Part shown: piece after piece, positions 1 to 6,221 of the stretch
Layout: the number at the start of each line of letters is the position of its first letter
Numbering within the stretch: position 1 is the stretch's first letter
Assembly (NCBI GenBank): GCA_003483645.1
Contig: DMYM01000372.1
Coordinates: forward strand, 1 to 7,533
Length of the DNA: 7,533 bases
Reading direction: 5' to 3'
From: Verrucomicrobiales bacterium
GTDB lineage: Bacteria; Verrucomicrobiota; Verrucomicrobiia; Verrucomicrobiales; Akkermansiaceae
Position numbers and translations under genes: made by a program
Notes under the pieces: model-generated
Databases searched by the model: none
Seen by the model: the letters and a program-made list of their open reading frames with translations, nothing else
Told to the model about the DNA's origin: nothing

Positions 1-165
1 GTTCTTCAAGGCCACCAGGCCCCCAATCACCATGAGAACTCCTACCGCGGAAGGAATAAGGGCCGTGTCCGACTGTTTGCTGGCCCCGATGGCCTCCCAT
101 CCCAAATAGCCCACCAAGCCAAGGATGATGAGAGCTGCCGAGCAAATGTAACAGAGATTCCGCAT
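1..165 (-). CDS. Small membrane protein, C-terminus cut off by the window edge
   Basis: Reading from the ATG at 163-165, 55 codons stay open to base 1, so the 3' end lies outside the window. The product begins MRNLCYICSAALIILGLVGY. Two hydrophobic stretches are visible, about residues 5-25 and 36-53, separated by a short polar loop (GASKQSDT). This suggests a small integral membrane protein with at least two helices and no obvious cleaved signal peptide. A weak Shine-Dalgarno-like TAGGA lies about 8 bases upstream. The gene follows apbE on the same strand after 67 bases with no T-rich terminator between them, so it may be the last gene of the flavin operon. I do not recognise the family and assign no function. 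That it is a real gene rests on the clean hydrophobic pattern and collinearity. Confidence 0.6.
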   Translation of the reverse strand, partial: MRNLCYICSAALIILGLVGYLGWEAIGASKQSDTALIPSAVGVLMVIGGLVALKN

Positions 166-176
166 GCCCGCATCCT

Positions 177-196
177 ACCCGGCAGATGCCCCGGGT
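177..196 (-). other. Inverted repeat between apbE and the small membrane-protein gene
   Basis: ACCCGG (177-182) and CCGGGT (191-196) are perfect 6-base arms around an 8-base loop. In the minus-strand transcript the hairpin would sit just upstream of the small membrane-protein start codon. There is no U-run after it, so it does not look like a standard intrinsic terminator. It could tune expression between the two genes, stabilise an RNA end, or be chance in GC-rich DNA. Confidence 0.3.
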
Positions 197-232
197 CAAG
201 ACGCGCCCTCCTCCCTTTCGCGACCTGGGCCT

Positions 233-1171
233 TCAGGCCGGAGCCCGGTGAATAGCCAATTCCACATCCTCCCACTTCGCGACCAACGCCCGGGCCTCTG
301 CTTCTCCCAGTACGGCACAGGCCGTGGAGAGCGCGTCAGCGAGCCAGGCCTCCCGGGCCGTTACCGCCACCACCCGTCGATCCTCCGCGCAGTCTCCGTT
401 ACGCGGATCGATTATATGATTCTTGCCGGCTCCCGTGCCAAAGTAAAATCCCGAACCCGAGGAGACGGCCAGGGCGCGGTTTCGCAGGGACACCTCCTCC
501 CCCACCAGTCCACGCAAACCCACCAGCCAATCCTGCCCGGAGGGTTGCCCTCCCAGGGCATAGAATTCTCCAAGGTTGACCAGGCAATGCCGGGCCCCCG
601 CCTCGCGCAGGACTTCACAGGCCCGGTCCGTGATCCAGCCTTGGGCGATGCCATTGAAGGTCATCGCCATCCCGCTCTGCTCAAATCTCACTTCCGCCTC
701 CGAACAGCGGACCCGCCGGTAATCGACCCGGGCCAGATGGCGCGCCTGCTCAGCAGAATCAATCCCGCCCCCGGTCTCTACCGCCTCGCGCAGCCACTTC
801 CAGTAAGGTTGCACGGTGGGATCGAAGGCACCTGCCGACCGTTCCGCAACATCCAGCGACTTTCTCACCAGATCCACCAGCTCGGCGGGCGGATTCATCA
901 GCCGCCCCTCGCGGTTGAGCCGACACAGGGACGAGTCCGGGAGGTAGAGTGAAAACAGAGCCTCCAGCCGCTGCATTTCTGAGACACAGCGTGCGATCAG
1001 TTCCTCCGCCTCCCCCGCAGGAAGGTCATGCACGGCCAGATCCACCTCGGCGCTGAACAGGACCCCCCGCCATCGAGTAACCTCGAACTCCCGGCGTGCT
1101 CCGCAACCGCTGCCTGCAAGGGAGGCCATGCTGGCCCCGGCCAGGATTGAAAGGGAACGTCGTCGATTCAT
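233..1171 (-). CDS. apbE: ApbE: FAD:protein FMN transferase, exported
   Basis: A 312-residue protein of normal length for ApbE. ApbE enzymes move FMN from FAD onto a Ser/Thr of a partner protein outside the cytoplasm, using Mg2+. The family blocks appear in order: FDPTVQPYW (117-125), FNGIAQGW (172-179), VNLGEFYALG (198-207), HIIDPRNG (252-259) and ADALST (278-283); the Asp and Thr of the last block are metal ligands in known structures. The N-terminus is MNRRRSLSIL followed by a hydrophobic run ending at Cys23. The three arginines suggest Tat export, but the residues before Cys23 (GSG) are a poor lipobox, so lipid anchoring is doubtful. The ATG at 1169-1171 lies 11 bases after the PepSY gene stop, with only a weak GAGAG upstream. 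Its likely substrate is the FMN-binding protein encoded two genes upstream. The active site looks intact. Confidence 0.95.
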   Translation of the reverse strand: MNRRRSLSILAGASMASLAGSGCGARREFEVTRWRGVLFSAEVDLAVHDLPAGEAEELIARCVSEMQRLEALFSLYLPDSSLCRLNREGRLMNPPAELVDLVRKSLDVAERSAGAFDPTVQPYWKWLREAVETGGGIDSAEQARHLARVDYRRVRCSEAEVRFEQSGMAMTFNGIAQGWITDRACEVLREAGARHCLVNLGEFYALGGQPSGQDWLVGLRGLVGEEVSLRNRALAVSSGSGFYFGTGAGKNHIIDPRNGDCAEDRRVVAVTAREAWLADALSTACAVLGEAEARALVAKWEDVELAIHRAPA

Positions 1172-1182
1172 GTCGTTTTCTC

Positions 1183-1932
1183 TCAGCTTCGTTTAAAGAG
1201 GAGGCGAATACCCAGCAACGTAAGGACGATCACCGCAAACCCGGTCAGGTCAACGAGGAAGCGTCCAACCTTTCCCAGGAGGCTTCCACTATGCAGATCC
1301 GTGATCACTCGCGACCAGGTAAACCCGGCATTCTCCATCAGTGCCTCCTGCAGGGAGGCCTTCTCCTCCCGCCCCACCTCCAACGTATTCCATGCCACCT
1401 CGCCCTCCCCGGCTACGGTCTCGAAATCGAGGAAGTCCTGGCCCAGGACATGATGCCCGGCACTGGTCTGAAGATGCACCCGATGGGACTCATCAAGGCC
1501 AATCCTTTCGATGGGCACGGCCGGGAGAGACTCCTCCCGGAGCCTGTCCAGATACTCTCCCTGCGCATCGTAGACAAACATCTCACTGCTGGTTGCAATC
1601 ACCAGTTCGCCCGGTCGAGCCACCGCCCCGACCAATGTGCCCCCTTCCTCCAGGATCCTGTCGTCCACGAAAAGCATCCCACCCCATCCGGCGATCATGA
1701 AACGCCCGGCTGAGGTCACGACCGGGTCGGCGTCAGGAATCTGGTCGTAACGCTTCAGGAGCCAGGCGGACTTCACCATCCTCTGATCGAGACCAAGCGT
1801 ATCCTGGTGCTGCAGGAGCAGGCCGGACACCATGAGCCAGAGCAGAGGCAGCGCGAAAACAGCGCCTACCGAGCGATGCCATCGACGCGGCCCCCACTTC
1901 CGACGCTTCTTCCTGGGCCGCTCCTCGCTCAT
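1183..1932 (-). CDS. PepSY-type two-helix membrane protein, likely haem-binding electron carrier
   Basis: A 249-residue protein. A basic N-terminus (residues 1-20, many Lys/Arg) leads into a first membrane helix at about 21-41. A large extracytoplasmic region follows (about 43-210), then a second helix at about 224-246 and a short basic tail. His19 in RRWHRSVG and His42 in LLLQHQD flank helix 1; His214 in TDLHSGSLLG precedes helix 2. This WHR...QH...LHSG pattern is typical of PepSY-associated transmembrane proteins, in which conserved histidines at the membrane faces bind haem b; larger relatives include the siderophore reductases PiuB and FoxB. By inference it moves electrons from inside, or from the quinone pool, to the flavoprotein encoded by the preceding gene. 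That gene's stop is only 6 bases away, implying coupled translation. The middle domain is divergent and I cannot confirm a full PepSY fold. The start is ATG at 1930-1932. Confidence 0.8.
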   Translation of the reverse strand: MSEERPRKKRRKWGPRRWHRSVGAVFALPLLWLMVSGLLLQHQDTLGLDQRMVKSAWLLKRYDQIPDADPVVTSAGRFMIAGWGGMLFVDDRILEEGGTLVGAVARPGELVIATSSEMFVYDAQGEYLDRLREESLPAVPIERIGLDESHRVHLQTSAGHHVLGQDFLDFETVAGEGEVAWNTLEVGREEKASLQEALMENAGFTWSRVITDLHSGSLLGKVGRFLVDLTGFAVIVLTLLGIRLLFKRS

Positions 1933-1938
1933 CTCAAG

Positions 1939-2454
1939 TCACTTGGGTCGAATCTCTTCAAGGTAAAGAGCAACCCGCCCCAGTTCGGTCAAGGCCCTAA
2001 CCGACAAGGTGGCCCCCGCGATGTTGTTGATGCGACGGCTCAGTTTTCCATTCGATCCCAGCGTCGCACCCTTGAACTGGTTCGTAAAGGATGTGCGCCG
2101 GACCTCTGCTCCAATTGTCTCCCGGTAGATCAGGAGCTTGACCTGTTCAACCTTGTCGCCGATCACCACGAAACCAATGGTGATCGGCTGGGTCTTCCCG
2201 ATCTCATCCAGGATGACCACCATGCGACTCCCGGAAGTCCAGTAGCGCACCCGTGAAGGCCGGTAGGCATGCCCCAGCAGACGCTTGATGCGGCTCTGGT
2301 GAGTCCCCGTGAGGGTCAGCATCTTGGTTGGTGGAATCTGTCCTCCACAAACCAAGCGAATAAAATCAGAGGGCTTCTGATAAACCGTAGTCGCCGCCTG
2401 CCCGGAAAGGGAGACGGCGACCAAGATTATGAGTGTTAGAACGCGTAGCAACAC
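1939..2454 (-). CDS. Exported FMN-binding domain protein (covalent flavin carrier)
   Basis: A 171-residue protein starting with GTG (complement 2452-2454). The first 20 residues form a signal peptide with cleavage expected after SGQA. Near the C-terminus, NNIAGAT (143-149) followed by LSVRALTELG matches the FMN-binding domain of NqrC/RnfG-type proteins. ApbE attaches FMN to the last Thr of a D-x-x-(S/T)-G-A-T motif, here Thr149. Two motif positions differ from consensus: Asn143 replaces Asp and Ala146 replaces Ser/Thr. The single domain has no cytochrome or membrane helix besides the signal, so it is probably a free periplasmic flavoprotein that needs the PepSY partner for electrons. It lies 14 bases after the porin stop and 6 before the PepSY gene, and no Shine-Dalgarno sequence is visible before the GTG. 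FMN-binding assignment is strong; flavinylation in vivo is inferred. Confidence 0.88.
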   Translation of the reverse strand: MLLRVLTLIILVAVSLSGQAATTVYQKPSDFIRLVCGGQIPPTKMLTLTGTHQSRIKRLLGHAYRPSRVRYWTSGSRMVVILDEIGKTQPITIGFVVIGDKVEQVKLLIYRETIGAEVRRTSFTNQFKGATLGSNGKLSRRINNIAGATLSVRALTELGRVALYLEEIRPK

Positions 2455-2468
2455 GCTGTAATCAACAA

Positions 2469-3560
2469 TTAAAAGCTGTAACCCACTCCGAGGTTGAAGG
2501 AATCATTTCCGTCCTCGTCGGTGTAGTCGCCCTTGAAGACGACATTATCGACAGGCCAGTAATTGATTCCGACCGAAACCGAATCGGTCGCACCGCCACC
2601 AGTGTCCCATTCATTATAGCGTGCAAAGGCCCCCATCTTGCCATTACCGAAATCGAAGCTGTAGGAAGGCTCGATGTAGTATCCCCATTGGTCCTCCTTG
2701 CCGGCTGCGGCTGCGGCGGTGCCATCAATATCCCAGCTTGCACCCAGTCCGCGCAGGCGGAAAGCGCCCATCTGGACATCGGCTGTCGCTCCAAGGAGCA
2801 GAGCCGAGGCATCGGCCCCACCGCCCTGCGAGATATCAGACTGATAGTTGGCGAAGCCGGAAACGGTAACCCCGGAGATCCCACTGTAGGTAACCCGTGC
2901 CGTGACAGCGGCGTCTTCAGCCGTTGCCTTGGCAACCTTCTGCCGGGCACTACGGATGTCGAAGGGTTTGGCGGGGTCCATATTCAGACCGGAGTGCACC
3001 GCGAGGTCCCAGGAGAGACCGCCCTCGGTGCTCCTGGACAGGGCCAAGCCGGCCTCCCACCAGGTGGTCGGGATGATGGCCTTCTCAATCGGGTTGCGCT
3101 CAACCCCGTAGAAGGTGTTCGGCTCATGGGTCTCATTGAGAGTTCCTACGGGAAGAAGGAAGAGACCGGCCTTCAGGTGCATTCCACCATCGAAGGCCAT
3201 GTCGATGTAGGCCTGTTCCAGTTCTACTTCGCCCGGCTGGTCGTCACCCGCAAGAGAGTGCTCAAGCTCTAATTCCGAGTTGAAGGTGATGCGGTCGGTG
3301 AAGCGGTGATTCAAAAAAAGCACCCAGCGGTGGAAGTCAATCGCGTTGTCCTTATCGCTGTTCAGATTGAGGTGCAACTCGCCGTAGCCACCCAAGGTGG
3401 TGCCCTCAAACCAGTTGTTACCACCATAGCTGGTGCTGCCATTGTTATAGGCTTCGTCAATGGCCTCTTCCCCTTCCGCAGCCACTTGCGCGGCAGATGC
3501 CAGGATTCCAAGGCCAAGGATAAGAGGCCCAGAGGCCCGCCGGATCTTAGTGGCTCTCAT
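2469..3560 (-). CDS. Outer-membrane porin, phosphate-selective porin O/P-like
   Basis: A 363-residue protein with a signal peptide of about 28 residues (basic start, hydrophobic core, cleavage near QVAA). The mature part alternates short amphipathic strands and polar turns, as in beta-barrels, and ends in YSF, the terminal aromatic residue used in outer-membrane assembly. Recognisable porin segments include GGYGELHLNL (58-67), DFHRWVLFLNHRF (75-87), the acidic strand ELELEHSLAG (96-105), GLFLLPVGT (132-140) and FYGVERNP...IPTTWWEAG (150-171). These resemble the OprO/OprP-like porin family; a substrate cannot be read from sequence. As the first gene of the operon it probably admits the solute that the downstream flavin system acts on or reduces. 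Start is ATG at 3558-3560; no Shine-Dalgarno sequence precedes it, and an AT-rich repeat block ends 4 bases upstream. Confidence 0.88.
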   Translation of the reverse strand: MRATKIRRASGPLILGLGILASAAQVAAEGEEAIDEAYNNGSTSYGGNNWFEGTTLGGYGELHLNLNSDKDNAIDFHRWVLFLNHRFTDRITFNSELELEHSLAGDDQPGEVELEQAYIDMAFDGGMHLKAGLFLLPVGTLNETHEPNTFYGVERNPIEKAIIPTTWWEAGLALSRSTEGGLSWDLAVHSGLNMDPAKPFDIRSARQKVAKATAEDAAVTARVTYSGISGVTVSGFANYQSDISQGGGADASALLLGATADVQMGAFRLRGLGASWDIDGTAAAAAGKEDQWGYYIEPSYSFDFGNGKMGAFARYNEWDTGGGATDSVSVGINYWPVDNVVFKGDYTDEDGNDSFNLGVGYSF

Positions 3561-3564
3561 TCTA

Positions 3565-3590
3565 AGTTAATCGAGTTAATCGCCTTAACT
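3565..3590 (-). promoter_or_regulatory. Tandem and inverted repeat just upstream of the porin start codon
   Basis: On the plus strand AGTTAATCG occurs twice in tandem (3565-3573, 3574-3582), followed by CCTTAACT. AGTTAA (3574-3579) and TTAACT (3585-3590) form a perfect palindrome with a 5-base spacer. The block begins 4 bases upstream of the porin ATG. A two-fold symmetric half-site plus an extra direct copy is typical of a regulator operator. It lies inside the likely 5' leader, so roadblock repression or an RNA hairpin are both possible. No known regulator box was recognised. Confidence 0.4.
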
Positions 3591-3627
3591 GGTGGTGGTA
3601 GTTGCAGTTACCTCAAAGGCTTGGAAC

Positions 3628-3656
3628 TTTTTATCGATACTGAGTCTCAACAACAA
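3628..3656 (-). promoter_or_regulatory. Candidate sigma-70-type promoter for the porin-flavin operon
   Basis: On the minus strand TTGTTG (3651-3656) is followed after 17 bases by TAAAAA (3628-3633). This fits a moderate -35/-10 pair and would start transcription near 3620, giving a leader of about 60 bases that contains the repeat block at 3565-3590. It is the best pair I found in the gap, but it is found by eye in an AT-rich stretch. Confidence 0.35.
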
Positions 3657-3992
3657 GAAGTTTCCCGGTTCGACTCCTTTTTCATGGTAAAATACTTATA
3701 CAGAATACCTTGCACCCTAATCAGAAAGGGAGCTCCTCTTTCTCTCCCTCGACACCCAGGTTAAGCTACGGAAATGCGGTGGCCCCGAGCCACCTTCGGC
3801 ATCCTCCCCCTCCCCTGCTTCTGGACCTCCCCTCCGTTCAATGGTCCCCCGGTCCCGGGGAGCCCGGCCAACAGGTCCTACAGAGTCAATCCCGCTGAGG
3901 GTCCCCGGGCATGCGTGAGGTGGGATCCATCATCCGGCCAGCCCCATCCCCTTTTCCCTTCCGCTTCATTCGTTGCCCCCCAGAATGACCGC

Positions 3993-5177
3993 ATGTCTCG
4001 TCCGCTCGCCACCTTGCTCGCCGCCTCTGTTCTCTGCTCTCCCGCTCAGGCGGAAAACAAGCCCTCCCTGCGCCAGGGCGGTTATTTCAAACCAGAGCAG
4101 GGGAAAGCCGAACTGGACCGCATCGCCAGGAAGATCTCCAACCCTGAGGCGTGGAAACAACGTCGCACTGCAGTCCGGCAGGGCATCCTGAAAGGGGCCG
4201 GCCTGCATCCGCTCCCCCGCAGGACACCCCTCAATCCACTTCGCCACTCAAGGCGCAGCCACCCTGGATACACCGTCGAGAATGTCGCCCTTGAAACTGC
4301 CCCCGGCCTCTTCCTCTGCGGAAATCTCTACCTGCCCTCCGACCCGCCCGGGAGTATGGCGGCCATCCTCTGCCCCCACGGCCACGCCCGGGATCCGAAC
4401 TACACCAAGGAAGGCCGCCTCCGACCGGAAATGCAGTACCGCTGCGCCACCCTTGCCCGCATGGGGGCTGCTGTTTTCTCCTATGACATGGTCGGCTATT
4501 CTGATTCCCGCAAGCAGGGCTGGAATCACAATCACGGGGATCAGGTCCTGCGCCTGCAGTGCTGGAACAGCATCCGGGCCGTCGACTTCATGCTCTCTCT
4601 CCCGGGAATCGACCCCGATCGGGTGGGCGTCACCGGCGCCTCCGGCGGCGGCACCCAGACCTTCCTGCTTACCGCCCTCGATAATCGCATCGCGGCGGCC
4701 GCTCCATGCGTCATGGTCTCCGCCCACTTCTACGGCGGCTGCGGGTGCGAGAGCGGCGTGCCCATCCACGTGCGCCCCCATCACATCACCAACAATACCG
4801 AGATCGCGGCCCTCTGCGCCCCCCGTCCCATGATGCTCATCTCCTGCGGTGGCGACTGGACCGCCAACACGCCCAGGGTCGAGTTCCCCTTCGTGCAGCG
4901 CATCTACGAATTCTACGGCAGGAGAAACCTGGTGGAAAATGCACACCTCCCCAAGGAGAACCACGACTACGGCGAGTCCAAGCGGCAACCCATGTACGAC
5001 TTCTTCGCCAGACACCTGAAACTCGACCGCAGCAGGTGGAAAACCGCGGACGGAGCAAAGATGGACGAATCGAAAGTCATTATCGAGTCCCACCAGACCC
5101 TGCAGGTGTTCACGGAAAAGCACCCTCTCCCCAGGCACGCCCTCAAGGCGAACTCCAGGGTGGAACTGCCGCGCTGA
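3993..5177 (+). CDS. Secreted alpha/beta hydrolase, acetylxylan-esterase-like
   Basis: A 394-residue serine hydrolase. The chosen ATG at 3993 starts a clear signal peptide (MSRPLATLLAASVL..., cleavage after AQA at residue 20); the frame is open further upstream, but that part has no secretion signal. Family features in order: the oxyanion segment CPHGHARDP (127-135), nucleophile elbow GASGGGTQ with Ser217, a cysteine-rich turn GGCGCESG (248-255), the acid in SCGGDWT with Asp288, and the His324 of ENHDYG. So the catalytic triad is complete. Related proteins in Planctomycetota and Verrucomicrobiota are usually called acetylxylan esterase or dienelactone-hydrolase-like, and most are untested; a role in removing ester groups from plant or algal polysaccharide is inference. 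No Shine-Dalgarno sequence is seen. It ends 12 bases before the stop of a convergent esterase gene, with no terminator in between. Confidence 0.88.
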   Translation: MSRPLATLLAASVLCSPAQAENKPSLRQGGYFKPEQGKAELDRIARKISNPEAWKQRRTAVRQGILKGAGLHPLPRRTPLNPLRHSRRSHPGYTVENVALETAPGLFLCGNLYLPSDPPGSMAAILCPHGHARDPNYTKEGRLRPEMQYRCATLARMGAAVFSYDMVGYSDSRKQGWNHNHGDQVLRLQCWNSIRAVDFMLSLPGIDPDRVGVTGASGGGTQTFLLTALDNRIAAAAPCVMVSAHFYGGCGCESGVPIHVRPHHITNNTEIAALCAPRPMMLISCGGDWTANTPRVEFPFVQRIYEFYGRRNLVENAHLPKENHDYGESKRQPMYDFFARHLKLDRSRWKTADGAKMDESKVIIESHQTLQVFTEKHPLPRHALKANSRVELPR

Positions 5178-5189
5178 CCTGGCGGAACC

Positions 5190-6107
5190 CTACTCCGTCC
5201 CCTTCCAGTCCCCCCAGAGCCACCGCATGGTGTCGGGGAAGATTGCACCCCCGTGCTTTCCGTTGTGGCTACCCTCGCCCCAGACCGTCCTGTGGTCGTA
5301 GTTCCTGAACTGGAGAGCCTTCTCCATCTGCAGATTGCCCAACCACCAGTTGCCGTGGGCATTGTCCAAGTCGGTGGAACCATCCTGCAGGAAGACACGC
5401 AGGGGTTTGTTCTCCGTCTTGCGGATAAGGGCCGGATAGACGTGCCCCCCCCGGATGTTGGTAAAACTTCCAATATGGCTGACCACCTTACGAAAGAGAT
5501 CGGGACGTTCCCAGGCGGCCGTAAAGGCACAGATTCCACCCGAACTCATCCCGCAGATCGCCCGCATGGCGGGATCCTCGGTGAGCTTGTGGGATTTCCC
5601 CACCTCCGCAAGGATCTCCTTCTCGAGAAAGGTCACATAGTCGGCGCTCAGCGAGTCGTATTCCACGCTGCGGTTTCTTTTTACTCCCGGGGGGGCTTTC
5701 CACCCCTGCCGCCCGTCGAGCTTGTCGGTAAAGAGCCCCGGATTGAGAAAGATCCCGATCGTGACCGGCATCTCGCCCTTGTGGATCAGATTATCAAAGA
5801 CGATCGGCACGCGGATGTCACCCGCCTCGTCCACGTAGGCATGGCCATCCTGGAAGACCATCACCGCGGCCGCCTTGCTCCCGTCATACTGGGCGGGCAC
5901 GTAAAGATACCACTGCCGCAGCGTCCCCTGGAGGATTCTGCTCTTCCACTCGTGACGAGTAACCTTGCCCCGGGGCACGCCATCCTGGCGCTTTGAGTCG
6001 GGACCATGAGCAAAGGTGGGATTTCCGGGCTTGCCCGCCTGGCCCGGGGCGAGGAGGGGCAGGCTGCAGCACAACGCGAGGAGGAATGGGAAAGCAGGGC
6101 GGATCAT
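5190..6107 (-). CDS. Secreted esterase, esterase D / CE1-like family
   Basis: A 305-residue serine esterase of the putative esterase (esterase D, enterochelin esterase/feruloyl esterase) family. ATG at 6105-6107 opens a signal peptide (MIRPAFPFLLALCC..., cleavage near GQA at 24). Family landmarks: YLYVPAQYD (67-75), VMVFQDGHAY (82-91), VPIVFDNLIHKGEMP (100-114) and FLNPG (120-124). The nucleophile elbow is GMSSG with Ser188, the acid-bearing segment is QDGSTDLDN (241-249, Asp246 or Asp248), and the His segment is EGSHNGKHGG (278-287, His281 likely). Proteins of this type are often labelled enterochelin esterase, but many are carbohydrate esterases; secretion and the neighbouring acetylxylan-esterase-like gene favour the latter. 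Upstream, an intrinsic terminator and competing hairpins suggest control of the leader. An in-frame extension from 6221 was rejected because it would run through those hairpins and bury the signal peptide. Confidence 0.9.
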   Translation of the reverse strand: MIRPAFPFLLALCCSLPLLAPGQAGKPGNPTFAHGPDSKRQDGVPRGKVTRHEWKSRILQGTLRQWYLYVPAQYDGSKAAAVMVFQDGHAYVDEAGDIRVPIVFDNLIHKGEMPVTIGIFLNPGLFTDKLDGRQGWKAPPGVKRNRSVEYDSLSADYVTFLEKEILAEVGKSHKLTEDPAMRAICGMSSGGICAFTAAWERPDLFRKVVSHIGSFTNIRGGHVYPALIRKTENKPLRVFLQDGSTDLDNAHGNWWLGNLQMEKALQFRNYDHRTVWGEGSHNGKHGGAIFPDTMRWLWGDWKGTE

Positions 6108-6109
6108 CT

Positions 6110-6166
6110 GGCAGGCAAACGACAGATTCAGCTGTCGTCCTGCCCTTTTACTGCGACTAGGCAGGA
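6110..6166 (-). promoter_or_regulatory. Competing hairpins at the esterase translation start
   Basis: In the minus-strand RNA, GGCAGG+ACGACAG (6144-6139 and 6138-6132) can pair with CTGTCGT (6125-6119) and, after a 3-base bulge, CCTGCC (6115-6110). That gives a 7+6 bp stem with a 6-base loop, ending two bases before the ATG at 6107. An upstream TCCTGCC (6166-6160) can pair instead with the same GGCAGGA (6144-6138). The two foldings exclude each other, because both use 6139-6144. This is the layout of a translational on/off switch; the seven-base palindrome could equally be a DNA operator. Confidence 0.5.
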
Positions 6167-6174
6167 TCGCACTG

Positions 6175-6198
6175 AAAAAAAAACCGGGGACGCCCCGG
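6175..6198 (-). terminator. Intrinsic terminator in the esterase 5' leader
   Basis: On the minus strand CCGGGG (6198-6193), loop CGT, and CCCCGG (6189-6184) form a perfect GC-only 6-bp stem followed directly by nine T residues (6183-6175). This is a textbook rho-independent terminator pointing toward the esterase, with the U-run ending 67 bases before its start codon. No minus-strand gene lies between it and the divergent alpha-2-macroglobulin-like gene. It therefore either attenuates the esterase transcript or ends a separate short RNA. On the plus strand there is no T-run, so it does not terminate that way. Confidence 0.7.
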
Positions 6199-6221
6199 AG
6201 CCAAAACCCGCCCCCCAACAA

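Larger units (their letters stand above)
3561..3992. other. Divergent intergenic region between porin operon and hydrolase gene
   Basis: These 432 bases hold no supported gene. The left half (to about 3720) is AT-rich and carries the porin promoter candidate and operator-like repeats. The right half is GC-rich and shows two hairpin-forming sequences on the hydrolase side: GGTGGC / GCCACC (3778-3783 and 3789-3794, 5-base loop) and TCCCC / GGGGA (3845-3849 and 3857-3861, 7-base loop). Neither is followed by a T-run. A weak plus-strand promoter could be TTCGAC (3669-3674) with TACTTA (3693-3698), spacer 18, which would leave a long leader of about 290 bases. The open frame from 3774 into the hydrolase is not counted as coding because the signal peptide begins at 3993. 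Confidence 0.5.

Noticed and set aside
164..952. 262-codon open frame on the plus strand opposite apbE
   Set aside because: The minus strand encodes all ApbE family blocks; the plus product is Pro/Arg/His-rich with no family features.
1100..1108. Lipoprotein lipobox at Cys23 of ApbE
   Set aside because: The three residues before the Cys are Gly-Ser-Gly rather than Leu-Ala/Ser-Gly/Ala, so lipid attachment is not supported, although export is likely.
2433..3272. 279-codon open frame on the plus strand opposite the porin
   Set aside because: The minus strand has the signal peptide, barrel pattern and terminal Phe of a porin; the plus frame is a mirror of it.
3714..3740. GAGCTC-centred near-palindrome in the intergenic region
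   Set aside because: The pairing breaks at two inner positions and it is not placed near a start or promoter candidate.
3774..3992. In-frame upstream extension of the acetylxylan-esterase-like gene (73 extra residues)
   Set aside because: The extension is Pro/Arg-rich with no secretion signal, and a clear signal peptide begins at the internal ATG 3993.
4248..5138. 296-codon open frame on the minus strand opposite the acetylxylan-esterase-like gene
   Set aside because: The sense strand carries the full catalytic triad and signal peptide; the antisense product shows no recognisable motif and long frames opposite GC-rich genes are expected.
6108..6221. In-frame upstream extension of the CE1-like esterase (38 extra residues)
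   Set aside because: It would start with a TTG, run through the terminator and hairpins, and place the signal peptide inside the protein.
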